A stretch of DNA of 64,000 nt from Kentomonas sorsogonicus (taxonomy: Eukaryota; Euglenozoa; Kinetoplastea; Trypanosomatida; Trypanosomatidae): the NCBI GenBank assembly GCA_030347455.1, contig JAQOSZ010000009.1:297001-361000 (forward strand), written 5' to 3'. The position numbers were made by a program, and so were the translations under genes. Shown here piece by piece: positions 1 through 10,900 of this stretch. The notes below the pieces were generated by a model. It saw only the letters and a list, made by a program, of their open reading frames with translations. It was not told the origin of the DNA and made no database searches. Every line of letters begins with the position of its first letter. Position 1 is the stretch's first letter.

Positions 1-137
1 TCGTCTTTCCCCACCAAAAATATCCCGATCTGCTTCGGCACATCTCATCCACAAATACTACTTCGCGAGTGCCTCTTATTGTGTCGGTGTCTTCATCTCC
101 AGATTTTACTCATTTGCATACGTATCCTCTTGTACTG

Positions 138-1678
138 ATGATAATCTACTTCGCAGAAAAGAGCAGAAACGTCATCATATACGCAGCAACACAACCACAC
201 TCGATCAGAAAAAAGAAGTACATGCGACCGCATGAGCATGTCCACACGCACACGACTCCCATCAAAGGCCGTGATGGATGCGGCGGTGCGGCTGTCGAAA
301 GCATCAACGACTCGCATCCTTCATCGTCGCCAACAGCCCCCGCTATCAAACTATTGCCTAATGCTACTAACAGCGGCGGTACTATTGGTAGTAGTAGTAG
401 TAGTGACAGAATGAGAGGTAACGCAAACAAAACGGAGCACGCCGCCGCCGCGATTCCCTCCTCTGTGTTATGTGCTGGCTTCTGCCACGATCGAGGCACC
501 GTCGAGGAGCCCGCGGAGCGTCCAATTTCCTCGGCAACATCGTCGCATCATCATCGGCAGCAGCAGCAGCAGCAGCAGACTCACACGCAGGAAGACTCGT
601 CACGTGCACGAGACAGCAGCAGCGGCGGTGGTGGTTCTGACTTGTGGGGTCGCGGGCGCACGCGCGCCTTTCTGTTAGGGATTTACCGTCTTGCGTACCT
701 TGGTGTCATTCCTCTGCGTCTGACGTATGACGTTGAGAGTAAACGCAGTTCCATCAATAGCAACAGCGCAAGAGCGTCTGGCAACGTTAGCACTAATGGT
801 GAGGGAAACAGTAAGTGCCACTGCGAAAACAGCGGCGTCGCTTGCAACCACAGTCTGTTACGTATCGGCTCTCAGCCATCAGGGCGAACGACGGGAGAGG
901 AGACCGAAAGGGTAGTGGAAGTCAATGCGACGACTGAGACGGAGGCGACGATGACGTTAGTTGGGAGACACGAGGGGCGTCTTGTGATCTTCTCTTCTAA
1001 CGGTTTTCCGTGCTGTGACAGCGAGGAAAACCGCAGTGACCCAAGCGGCGCCTTTTCGGACGATGCTATCGACAGTGTGGCAGATTTCCCTCTGCAGCGG
1101 CGGTTCTGTCACATGAATGTACTCACCGATGTGAGCCAGCTGCCGGGGTTGTTGCCGGACGCCGCCGACCGTAGAGTGCGTAGCCATTGTCAACAAAGGG
1201 AAGTGAATAACCATGCCACCAGTGAAAGGTCAAAAGATGGGGAGAGGGACCACGGAGGGGAACCAGGTGGGAGTTGCGAGGTGCTGCCGGCGGAAGGATG
1301 CTCCCCTCTAAAGCGACAGGGTGGAGAAGGCGCGGATCAGCAGCGGTCAGCTGGGAGTACCCGCAGTGAACATGAAAACAGCGGCACTGTCAGTGAAAGC
1401 AGCAATCGTCACGTCTCCTGCACCTCTCCCGAGGCTGACGGTGAAGGCGCGCACACCCTACAGGCTATGGCTGAAATCATGCGACGGTATATGAAGGAAT
1501 ACGACTCCCGAGTGCGCGCCGTCGCGGCCCCGTCGCCGCTGTCGCCTCCGCCGCTGTTGTCGACAGCGCAGCAGCGAATGGCGGCGATGCCGATTACGCG
1601 GCTGCTGGACGGTGCCTGGGCGGCGGCACTGCAGTCTTTCGCGGACTCCCTCGCGTGGGGACGCACTTGCACTAACAA

Positions 1679-1709
<31 letters not shown>

Positions 1710-3488
1710 GCTGACGGTGGGAGCGGCGGCAACAGCACACGCCAGGACAACTTGAGCGATGATGGTGGCGGTCTCTGGAAGGGTACGGACAGTACGGGCG
1801 TCGCACAGCAAAGACTTTCGCCGGCAGCGATAGATACGGCAAAGGCACTCGTGGCGGCTCTGCAGGCGCACCACCGCAACCCGCTGGAAGACTTCGGGCC
1901 TGTGTTTGGACAGCTGGGCTGCGGCGGCACCGTGGGCCACGACTACCTGGAACACCTCGATATATTGAGACGAAGGCAGCGGTTACGACGTGATCAGGTT
2001 CAGTCACCGCCGCAACGGCAACAGCAACGGCAAGAAGAAGGAGAAGGAGAAGAAGAGCAGCAATGCCGCACAGAGATACAGATGGCTGACGACGAAATGC
2101 ACGCACTCCCGTCCGTCCTGGTCGCCGCGTCAGGGTCGCCGTACTTGACTACCGCAGCGGCGACGGCAAATGATTCCTTCTGCTGCCCCTCTAGTGGTCG
2201 AACCGCCTCCGCTGTGCGCTGGGGGGAAACACCCTACGGCATCTCGCGCCCGATGCGTTCCCCAGCGCAGTCGCTGCAAACTTCCCGTGCCGCCGCCACC
2301 ACCGCCGATGTGGCAGTGGTGGGACTGTTGCCGGACGCAGCGCACGACAGGGTTGAAGCGGGCCGCGGGTGGCGCGGGCAGTGGCTCTTCGAGGCACCTC
2401 CTCCACTCTCCTGGAACCCGCGTGCCTGGCGCTCGCTATGCGGCTCCTCCCCCTCCTCAGGTGGCGAGAATGGTGATCATGCCAACACCGCCGTGCTCCT
2501 GCAAGTGTTGCGCCGCGAGCTGCTGCCCGGCAGCGGCACCAGCGGCACGTTCAGCGAGGCGCACGACCCCCAGCTGCGGCAGGCGTGGGACGCCCTGGAG
2601 AGTTTTGTGCGGATAGTGGTAGTAGCAGTAGCTGCAGCGCCGGCGGCGGCGGAGACAGCTTTATGCGTGGAAAGAAGTACGGGCCCCGGTCTGAGTGAAA
2701 GGTCGTCAGCGCGGGCAGCAGCAGCGGCAGCAGCAGCAGTATCGCCACCACCGGCAGCGGCAGCGTCAGTGGCAGCGGCCGTCCCGCGTCGGCTGACGTA
2801 CAGCAGTGACGACGACGACGATCGCGGTGGCGGCGGCGGTGGCGGCAAACAGAATGAGGCGGAGGTGCGAGTGGAGAAAGACACTGGGGAAGGCGGTAGC
2901 CCCCTGTACACCGCACCTGAGCAGCAGCAGCAGGCTGAAAACTCCTCGTCCCCTTCACCACTGTCACCACCGGAGCTTGCGTACGCGCGTTACCTGGTAG
3001 CGGAAGTGTCGGCGCTGGCACTGCGTCAGTGCTGCTTGACGCTAGCGCCGGCGAGGGAAGGGCCTGAGGATGGTTTCTCCCAAGGCGCCGCAGGGCCTCA
3101 ACCACCCGAGCAGCAGCGGCGGTACCGAGTGTGCCGCGATGACGAATTAGAGGCTCTCCCTGTGGGCGTCCAGCACTTTGCGTCGGAGAGGACGGCCGCT
3201 GGTGAAGTGGTAGTGGTCAGGACAATGCCGCCGCCGTCCGTTGGCGCGAGTGCCGGCGCTTGCGACAGCCCGTTGGCTTTGCTGGCCGGCGGTAGCGGCG
3301 CTCCCCGGGCTCTGCGGAGACGATCGTGGCGGTGGCGGTGGTGGTGGTTGTACGGGAGACGGGGCTGGCAGCAGCAGCAGCAGCAGCCGTGCCAAGAAGC
3401 ACGGGTAGATGCTGGCGAAGAGGGCGGCGGTGGGTGGCGATTCAGCAAGTACGCGCGTCGCCTGCGCCGCTACTTCACAGGTCACTAG
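138..3488 (+). CDS. Large low-complexity hypothetical protein, possibly 5'-truncated by the window edge
   Basis: I do not recognise this protein. The frame is uninterrupted from the left edge to a TAG stop at 3486-3488. The first in-frame ATG is at 138; another at 222 follows a possible splice AG near 155-156, and an upstream start outside the window cannot be excluded. The product (about 1,100 residues) is rich in Ser, Gly, Ala, Gln and Arg, with a Gln run near 560-578, an Asn-Ser repeat near 1675-1710, Ala runs near 2700-2790, an Asp run near 2808-2820 and a Gly run near 2824-2848. Non-repetitive islands lie at about 655-725 (short hydrophobic stretch), 1440-1660 and 1815-1990. The C-terminus is very basic and ends in YFTGH. 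No signal peptide or catalytic motif is visible. GC-rich third positions and the length of the open frame support coding; function is unknown. It is one of two genes here with no frame break. Confidence 0.7.
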
Positions 3489-3954
3489 GGCGCGTTCTTG
3501 GATGATAATGGAGAGTTTCTATATAGTTATTTGGTTTTCCTCTCGTTATCTGGTCCAAAACCGTCGAGGTGGAATTCTTTTTTTTTTTCCCCATTTGCCT
3601 TCTTTTTTTATAAAGAAGATGCAAGGCTTTTTTGTTCATTCTATGTCAGTGCGGTAATATCTTTATGACCAGAATATTCGTTTGGTTTCAACTACAAATC
3701 ATTCTCCCCTCTTTACCTCCTGTTCCGCCACTATTTTGCTACGTAGAAAGCACCCTCTGTTTTTTTTTTTGCTATCTCTTTTACAAAGTCCCAAGCTCTC
3801 TCGATTTGAAGTATTACTTCAAACAACAAAAGCAAAGCATCACAAGTTATCGCATTTTCCCTTTCTAGTTTTTCTTAGTATTATTTTCTCTTCCCTCTTC
3901 TCAACTCTCCTTTTATTTTTTTCCTCATAATTGCAAACCCCAAATTATTCGGTC
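3489..3954 (+). promoter_or_regulatory. Spacer with trans-splice acceptor for the first PARP gene
   Basis: AT/pyrimidine-rich spacer without credible coding. Pyrimidine tracts occur at 3571-3612, 3708-3783 and 3857-3926. AG dinucleotides at 3867-3868 and 3877-3878 follow tract sequence, and no AG occurs between 3879 and the ATG at 3955, so these are the last possible acceptors and imply a 5' UTR of roughly 76-87 nt. The 3' UTR of the upstream gene must share this spacer. Confidence 0.5.
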
Positions 3955-5664
3955 ATGCCCCCTAAGAAGGCAGCTCCTAAGAAATCGCCGGCAGCCAAGA
4001 AGGCCCCGGCGGCGAAGGCCGCACCCAAGAAGGCGCCGGCGACCAAAACGGCAGCCAAAAAGGCCCCGGCGGCCGCGGCGGCCCGCAAGACGCAGCGCCC
4101 CGCCTCCGCTCAGCCGCCCGCCAGCGCGCCGCCCGCCAAGAAGGCCAAGGTGGAGGCCGGCGGCGGCGGTGGCGGCGGCGGTGCGCGGCCCCGCGTCGAC
4201 GAGCACTGCACGCTCGCGGGGCAGGTGTACATGGAGGGCGCCATCCCGTGGTCGGTGAAGCTGAACCAGACCAACATCGGTGCCAACAACAACAAGTTCT
4301 ACATCATTCAGCTGGTGGAGAGCGGCAGCAGCTACTCCGTCTTCACCCGCTGGGGCCGCGTCGGCGAGCCCGGGCAGAAGGCGGTGCTCGGCGGCGGCGC
4401 GCTGCCCGACGCGATGAAGATCTTCTGCGGCAAGTTCAAGGACAAGACCAAGAACGACTGGGCGGCCGTCAAGAGCAACCCGGGGGCCTTCTCCTTTGTG
4501 CAGGGCAAGTACGACCTGGTGCTGGTGGACAACAGCGCCGACGCCGCCGCCGCCGCCGCGCCGGCCGTGGTGAAGAAGGCGGACACCGGGGAGACCGTGA
4601 AGTACCGCCCGAGCAAGCTCCCGGCGGACCTGCAGGCGGTGCTCAACCTCATTTTCGACAAGGACATGTTCAACAAGCAGATGAAGGAGAAGAACATCGA
4701 CGCAGACCGGATGCCGCTGGGGAAGCTCACCAAGGCGCAGGTCGCGCGCGGCTTCGAGGCCCTCGAGGCGATCGAGGCGGAGACGGAGAAGGCGCACCCC
4801 AGCCGTGAGAAGCTTGCGCAGCTCAGCTCCGCCTTCTACACGATCATCCCGCACGACTTTGGCCGCCGCGTGCCGCCGCTCATCAGCACCGCCGCCGAGA
4901 TCGCGGACAAGTACGACCTGCTGAACATGCTCGGCGACATCCAGATCGCCGTCGCGCTCAACGAGGCGGTGAAGGCGGCCAAGACGGAGGACCACCCCCT
5001 CGACACGCAGTACAAGCAGCTGGGCTGCGGCCTCACGCCGGTGCCGCCGACCTCGGCCGAGTACCAGCTCGTCGACACGTACACCAGGGAGACGCAGGGG
5101 TACCGCAAGTGCCGCATCCGCCGCCTCTTCGCCGTCGACCGGCCCGAGGACAGCAGCCGCATGGGCGCCGCGCACGGCAAGGAGGGCGGGCGCTACCTGC
5201 TGTGGCACGGCACCAACATCGCGGTGGTCGCGGCGATTCTCAAGACGGGGCTGCGCATCATGCCGCACTCGGGCGGCCGCGTCGGCAAGGGGCTCTACTT
5301 TGCCAGCGAGAACGGCAAGAGCAGCGCCTACGTCGGCTGCGACGGCAACACGGGCATCATGTTCCTGGTGGAGGTGTGCATGGGCGACAAGATCCACCGC
5401 ATCACGCGCGACGACAGCTCCCTCAACGCGCACAAGGTGGAGGGGCTCAAGGCGAGCAGCGTCCTCGCGTGCGGCCGCACGGAGCCGGACCCCAGCAAGA
5501 ACACGACGGTGAAGGGGCGCTGGGGGCCGATCACGGTGCCGCAGGGGAAGCCGCTGCCGCAGAGCCAGTACAAGGACAGCAGCTTCATGCAGTCCGAGTA
5601 CCTTGTCTACCAAGAGAGCCGCGCGCGCATCGCCTACATGCTCGAGATGGACTTTGGCCGGTGA
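3955..5664 (+). CDS. PARP: Poly(ADP-ribose) polymerase, kinetoplastid type (basic tail, WGR, regulatory, catalytic)
   Basis: NAD-dependent ADP-ribosyltransferase expected in the nucleus, acting in the DNA-damage response. Start ATG at 3955 (a TTG lies upstream in frame at 3931); 569 residues, uninterrupted. Residues 1 to about 70 form a Lys/Ala/Pro-rich tail resembling histone H1, followed by a Gly run. The WGR domain lies at about 90-190, with WGR itself at 133-135. The alpha-helical regulatory domain spans about 220-350, and the catalytic domain the remainder. The H-Y-E triad is present: His418 (WHGT), Tyr448 (GKGLYFA), Glu548 (SEYLVY), so polymerase activity is likely. Zinc fingers and BRCT of animal PARP1 are absent, as in the single known trypanosome PARPs. 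Codon use is very GC-rich. The reading frame is clean, unlike most genes to its right. Family assignment is firm; DNA-break dependence is inferred from WGR. Confidence 0.96.
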   Translation: MPPKKAAPKKSPAAKKAPAAKAAPKKAPATKTAAKKAPAAAAARKTQRPASAQPPASAPPAKKAKVEAGGGGGGGGARPRVDEHCTLAGQVYMEGAIPWSVKLNQTNIGANNNKFYIIQLVESGSSYSVFTRWGRVGEPGQKAVLGGGALPDAMKIFCGKFKDKTKNDWAAVKSNPGAFSFVQGKYDLVLVDNSADAAAAAAPAVVKKADTGETVKYRPSKLPADLQAVLNLIFDKDMFNKQMKEKNIDADRMPLGKLTKAQVARGFEALEAIEAETEKAHPSREKLAQLSSAFYTIIPHDFGRRVPPLISTAAEIADKYDLLNMLGDIQIAVALNEAVKAAKTEDHPLDTQYKQLGCGLTPVPPTSAEYQLVDTYTRETQGYRKCRIRRLFAVDRPEDSSRMGAAHGKEGGRYLLWHGTNIAVVAAILKTGLRIMPHSGGRVGKGLYFASENGKSSAYVGCDGNTGIMFLVEVCMGDKIHRITRDDSSLNAHKVEGLKASSVLACGRTEPDPSKNTTVKGRWGPITVPQGKPLPQSQYKDSSFMQSEYLVYQESRARIAYMLEMDFGR

Positions 5665-6510
5665 TGCGAGATATCCTTTTTTGTTTTTTTTAATGTTGTT
5701 GTTTTCGAAAAAAAAAAAGGGAAAAGAAAAGATTATAATCATTTTGTTACCGCATAAACCCTCTCGGCAGTCGCTGCACTGGCAGTTGTGGGAGTACTAT
5801 TCTATTTATTTATTATAGATTTCTCGTCTTCCCCTTAATCCTTCCATCGTACCCGCCTCTATTGCAACCTTCTTCTCTCTTCGTACCGATCTGGGAAAGG
5901 GTCAAACAGAAAGAAGAAATGACCGGAAGGGGCACCAGACGTCATACATAACGAAAGAAGGAACTAGGGGATGCGAGGTAAACAATTGCAAGTTTTTATA
6001 TGAGAGGTGGAAATGTGAAACCGAGTAGTAGGAAAACGGCAGGTGGCTCTTTGTGTCTCACACACTTTCTTTTTGTAAGTTTTATTTTTCTTTTTGCAGC
6101 CCCCCACCCCCCCCCCCCACCCCCACCTGTCCATTCCCGGTTCGCGCCTTTGATTTCCATCTACTTGATATTTTTGTTAGTTTCTTTCCTTCTTTTCTTA
6201 TACACATTTCATTACTCTTATTTTTACTGTTTTTCTTTCCCATCATCATCATCAGCCCAGTCAACATCACCACTGTGTCAGCAGCGTCATTTACTCCATA
6301 CCGTACTTCTCCGTTGTTGTTTTTCTACTCTCTGAAGTAAGTCGGCTGTGAAATTTTTACTTGTTCCTCGCATTTGGGCTCATCTTGATCTGATGTTATT
6401 CCCTTCCCCCCTCCCTCTCTCTCCCTCCCTCCCTTCACATTTAAGCAGTACACCCGACAAAAGCAAAACGCTAAGCGCACACACACACACACCCAGAGAG
6501 AGAGGAAGAG
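5665..6510 (+). promoter_or_regulatory. Spacer with polypyrimidine tract and splice acceptor for the 6511 gene
   Basis: No credible gene. The region contains a C-run (6102-6124), T-rich stretches, and a long CT-rich tract (about 6397-6437) followed by AG at 6444-6445 and 6447-6448. This is a good trans-splice acceptor, giving a 5' UTR of about 62 nt that includes an AC repeat (6478-6492) just before the start codon. Confidence 0.5.
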
Positions 6511-7161
6511 ATGTCCAAAGGCTCGTCGCAGCAGGAGGTGGTGGCGGAGGTGGACCCCGCGATCATCTACTTCACCTTCTCCCGCATCTGCCCGACCTTC
6601 TCCTGCGGGCGCCCCATCGCTGCGACGCTGGCGCAGATGGAGAGCGGCGCGCTGGCGCCGTCGGACCTGCCGCTGCTGACCGTCTTCGTTGACGCGCGCG
6701 GGGACTACTTCAGCCAGAACAACCGCCGCCTCTACCTGTACAAGCAGCTGCGCGAGCGCGGGCGCCTGACGACGGTGCCGGTGCGCCTGCGGCCGCTGCC
6801 ACAGACGCGCCGCATGGCCGACAAGTACTCGAGAGACAAGTGCGCCCTCACCGCCACGCTGTCGCACAAGACGGCGCCGCCGGCGGCGCGCGGCGGAAAG
6901 GAAGAGGAGCGGCGGCGACAGCGACAATGACGACGACGGCAGTGGTCAGGACGACGCCCCGGCGTCCCGCGGCGGCGGCGGCAAGGGCGCGCAGCCGGCC
7001 CAACCAGCGAACACGAGACCGAGGCGAAGACGGAAAAGCCCTCACAGGCGCCGGTGGCACCGTCACGGACGCAGGAAAAGAAAAACAAGCGTCTGGCAAA
7101 GCGGAATAAGCAGCAGGCGGCCACCGCCGCGGCTGCGACGGACGGAGCAGACGACGATTAA
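6511..7161 (+). CDS. Small conserved protein of unknown function, frame breaks in C-terminal tail
   Basis: ATG 6511 opens a frame of 139 residues ending with TGA at 6928-6930. The N-terminal 110 residues look globular and conserved: an IYFTFSRI motif, a Cys-Gly-Arg segment (SCGRPI), a DLPLLTVF strand, then YFSQNNRRLY and a strand VPVRLRP. The order strand / polar NNRRLY helix / strand recalls the ParB-sulfiredoxin fold, but this is a weak resemblance, not an identification. The tail probably continues past the TGA: from about 6905 an acidic segment (DSDNDDD) reads in the +1 frame, and from about 7005 a Lys-rich segment reads in the original frame to TAA at 7159-7161, both with GC-rich third positions. 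A one-base gain and a one-base loss would explain this. The true end is therefore either 6930 or, more likely, 7161. Confidence 0.65.
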
Positions 7162-7808
7162 CACTTATATTTATAAAAATTATTTTTTTTATGTGACGAT
7201 TGCTGTGTTTAAAACAGTTTACGGCATTTGAAAGAAAGAGTGAGGAAGAATTTAAAAAAAAAAAAAAATGGGTGCCGGCTGGTGGGAGGGCAGGCCCCCA
7301 GTTGCTTGGTTTGTTTCGTGGTAATGCCATCTCTGCTCCCCAAACGCCACCCCCCTGCGCCCCCTGCCCAACCCCCATCCCCGTCGCCCACCACGCCAAT
7401 CGGGGGTGCCGCATCCCCCAAACCCCCGGCCCTGGGCCGCGCCGCCACAGCCGCCCATGGGGGCGCCCGCCGCCACATCACGCCAGGCCCCGACCCCCAT
7501 AACCCCTGCGTCAGCCACACACACACCCCCCCCCCCCTCACCACCACCACAAAAAAAAAAATATCATAATAACAATAACAGACACGCGTGTACAAACTAG
7601 CAGTTAGGAGCACATCTTTAGCTTCGGGAGCGAAACAGAAAGAAAGGAAAAGGAAAAGGAAAAGAAATCTGTAGTTAAAAGTAGCCACACACCATTAAAC
7701 CCCCTAGTTGTTCTTACCAGTTTCATTAATAGCAGTTCATAAGGTACAACGACAACAACCTCAAAAAAAAAAAAATAAGAATAAGAATAAAGTAGCAATA
7801 ATAACGAA
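7162..7808 (+). promoter_or_regulatory. Spacer upstream of the second PARP, with a C-rich island
   Basis: Holds an AT-rich start, a 15-A run (7254-7268), a C-rich island (7269-7550, listed separately), an 11-A run (7551-7561) and an A-rich leader before ATG 7809. A candidate splice acceptor is AG at 7719-7720 after a short pyrimidine stretch; it is weaker than those of other genes here. Pro-rich open frames in this spacer are judged non-coding. Confidence 0.35.
7269..7550. other. C-rich island flanked by A-runs
   Basis: About 280 bp of strongly C-rich + strand with many runs of four to six C and a run of about a dozen near the right end, lying between an A15 and an A11 run in an otherwise AT-rich spacer. 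The minus strand is correspondingly G-rich with closely spaced G-runs, a pattern that can form G-quadruplexes. It does not look like a retroposon: the A-runs lie at both ends of the same strand and no target-site duplication is evident. Confidence 0.5.
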
Positions 7809-10800
7809 ATGACATCCAATCAAGGCACCGGACCCACGCCTCCGGATCAAAAATACGGGATCCTTCGCGTGAACTGGTTCGTGAAGACCGCGAAGAAGGA
7901 CCTCCGGTACAAGTTTGCCAATCGCAAAATTATCGAACGCCAGTATGTTCGTTATCTTGAAGCCATCGCCGACGCCCCGGATACCCGCCGATACAAGTAC
8001 GATGACGATAAAGTAACGAAGGCGTACCTTGCGTACTGCGAGGAGAAGATAAAGCAGGTGTCGACAGTCACAATTACTGTCGGTAAGTTTAACTACAAGA
8101 TCGACTTTGAAAAGATGACGCAGACCAACACCGGAACCTCCCGCGTGCGCAAGATTGGGAGGACTGGACCAATGCCACCCCACCTCGCCTACATTCACCG
8201 CATAGCCACACCGCAGCACACTACAGCCGTTCCACCTGTTAAGACGACCGACAACCGGGTGCCGATCTGGCTCTGGGAGCGCTTCCGTAATCGTTTTGAC
8301 GTTCACGAAGTCAGTGCCAACACCACCATTGAGCGCCTTTTTCTACGGGCTCTCGAGGAACCGTCGCAAAAGAAGCGAACCAGCGTCGCTACGCTGTGTA
8401 CGCGGCAAGGGCAAAAACGTCCGGGCAAGTACGAGCTCTCCTTTGTTGAGCCGGGCAATTTAAATCAGCGGCGGCTGGGCGGAAATCGCCATCGTCGCCT
8501 CATCCGCCTCCTCATTCCGCGTCAGACAAAGATAGCGGCGCTTCCACCACCAACGGCAAAGGTTCCGGACACTACCGCCTCTGCAGCAGCCACCCCAGCC
8601 CTAACTCAAAATGTTACAGTGGCGCCAAGCACCCCGCAACCCAAAGACGCCAACAAAGACGCAGTAGCAGCCAGCGCCACCGTTGTTCCTTCGAAAGACA
8701 CGCCAAAAATCTCCCCCAACCGCCACTGTTGAAGCGCAGAAGAATATCAGCACCGCAGCCAAAACTACTCCAGTGGCCGATCGTGCCGCCACTAGCACAG
8801 TCCCGAAGCTATCGCTGCAAATACAGGCTGATGTGTCCAGCGACGACGTGGTGTGGCAGTTCAGCAATGTTGCAGGAACTCGCTGGCACGACCTCTCTGT
8901 ACAGGACAGTCTGACCATCGAAGAAGAATTTCAAAAGTTTCAGGCCGCAAGCGGTGGTGCCGTGAAGCGCGACGTATCCTTCGACATCGGCGTCCCAAAG
9001 GACGATGACGGCGCCAAAGTTGCTGGCTCCGATAAAAATGGGGCTGCAAGTGGTGTCGTCAAGGGAGTTCGCTGCGGGCGACAGCACTACACCATTGATT
9101 TCGTGAAGCTGAAGCAGATCAATGAATCATCGCAGCGCGCGCGCAGCATCCGCCGCATTGTTAAAACCAAGCAGGACGGCAATTTTATGGCGGTGCCTCC
9201 TGGCAAGGAGGCAGAGGCAGCCGACAAGGTATCCACAATGGAAAAACTGATTGGCATGGTCAAGGCAAAGATTCCCAGCATGAGCGATGCAGGAATTATC
9301 GCGGAGGAAGAAAAGCGCGCCATGCGAGGCGACAAGAGCACGTACCTCGGCCAGGGAACTGTGGACACGCACGCACCGGCGCGCGTCCGGGACAGCGAGG
9401 TGGCGCACACGCCTGAGGACGGGCTACTGATGTGTATGCTGAACAAGGCCGACATCAAGCAGAATAATAACAAGTTCTACTTTATGCAGGTGCTGGTAGA
9501 CAAGAAAGACTCGCAAAAGGCGTGGTGCTACATGCGGTACGGGCGTGTTGGCACGGTTGGTCAAATTCGCATTGAAGGCCCTTTCACGCCAGCAAAAGCA
9601 ATCGACGTGTTCAAGAACCAATTCCGCAGCAAGACAGGCAACTCCTGGACGGACCGCCACCAGTTCAAAATGAAACCAGGGAATTACCTGCTCATGCGCA
9701 TCGATAACCGAACAGAGGAGGAGCGTGAAGCGGAGGATGGTCCATCGAAGCCTGTGACAACAAAACCGGGTGACTCCACCGTGGCGATCAAGCCAGTTCC
9801 CCTGGAGCCTCCTAGCAAACTACACCCGCTTGTGCAGGACCTCATGAAGTACCTCACCGACCGTAGTGACATGAACCTCATGATGGAGAATTTTTCGATG
9901 GATGTAAAGCGCATGCCACTGGGACGCGTAACAAAAGAACAAATCCGTGATGCCTTCACGGTGCTCACCACCATCGAGAAGGAGATGAAGGAGCCCATCC
10001 CTTCACCGAAAAAGCTGCTCGAATTATCCAACATCTTCTACACTCTCCTACCTCATCGCGTGCCAGGTCATACGCCGTCTGCCTATTATTGACTCGGAGC
10101 GCCTGCTGCAGAACAAAATCGACATGGTGCAGAGCCTTGACGATATTGAACTTGCAAACGAGCTCCTGAAACGCCGCAGCACCGCGCAGGCGCCGACTGA
10201 AAATACCCTCGACCGTGTGTATCGCAACCTCAAGTGCGCCATCGAGCCACTGGACGAAAGTGACCCGGTTGTCAAGCGTATTCGTCACTACGCCACTGTG
10301 ACGCGTGGTTCTACTCACTACAATATTCCAGAAGTTGAGAGAGTCTTCGCAGTGAATCGCGAAGGGGAAGAAGAGCGGATACTAAAGTTGTACAATGAGA
10401 CGAAGGACCTCCCATACGCGCCACACACAAACAAGAGAATGCTGTGGCACGGTAGTCGCAAGACGAACTTCCTTGGGATTCTATCACAAGGTCTTCGCAT
10501 CGCTCCGCCGGAGGCGCCGTCGACTGGCTATATGTTCGGTAAAGGTATCTACTTCAGCGACGTCGTCAGTAAGGCGGCCAACTACTGTAACCCGATGCAC
10601 AACCAGGGGCTCATGTTGCTTTCAGAGGTTTCGTTAGGGGCAATGTTCGAGACAGGCCAGTCCAAGTACATGGAGAAGCCGCAGCCAAATACCTTCAGTA
10701 CGTGTGGTGTCGGTGGTCAGTCACCTGACAGTAGCGGTTTCGAAACGATTGACGGCGTGCTATGGCCCATGGGTAAAGTGGCCGCACGTCCGCACCCACG

Positions 10801-10900
10801 CGTGAAGAAGACTTCACTTCTTTATCCAGAATACATCATCTATGACCCAGCACAGTACAAGATGAAGTACCTTGTGAAGATGCGGTTTAAGCGGGGCTGA
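7809..10900 (+). CDS. PARP-family ADP-ribosyltransferase with three WWE-like modules plus WGR
   Basis: A second PARP, starting at ATG 7809. Three N-terminal modules resemble WWE domains, which in other proteins bind ADP-ribose units: about 7860-8160 (ends YKIDFEKMTQTN..RVRKI), 8255-8520 (starts WLWERF, ends ELSFVEPGNLNQRR) and 8840-9160 (VWQFSN..WHDL, ends YTIDFVKLKQIN..RSIRRI). The WGR domain follows at about 9415-9710, where the core reads RYGRVG instead of WGRVG, then the regulatory domain (about 9810-10240) and the catalytic domain. The triad is intact: His at 10448 (WHGS), Tyr at 10550 (GKGIYFS), Glu at 10829 (PEYIIYD). The catalytic part looks closer to animal PARP1/2 than the gene at 3955 does (SKAANYC, LLSEVSLG). 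Two frame changes occur, near 8705-8715 (an A5 or C5 run) and near 10063-10068 (a CC pair), each equivalent to one extra base, with homology resuming directly. Probably functional if these are assembly errors. Confidence 0.85.

Noticed and set aside
3925-5742. 605-residue open frame on the minus strand opposite the PARP gene
   Set aside because: It is a shadow of a very GC-rich + strand gene; its composition (His, Leu, Arg, Val, Ala) and lack of motifs are typical of antisense frames.
6928-6930. TGA read as a sense codon (nuclear code change as in Blastocrithidia)
   Set aside because: TGA and TAA/TAG act as clean ends of the intact PARP and other genes; the sequence after this TGA shows protein-like codon use in another frame, not in the read-through frame.
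7254-7561. Retroposon bounded by poly-A
   Set aside because: A-runs flank both ends on the same strand, there is no target-site duplication, no coding remnant and no RNA-gene-like head.
7200-7569. Pro-rich open frames in the spacer before the second PARP
   Set aside because: They arise from the C-rich island, start in an A-run, have no acceptor in the right place and no protein-like pattern.
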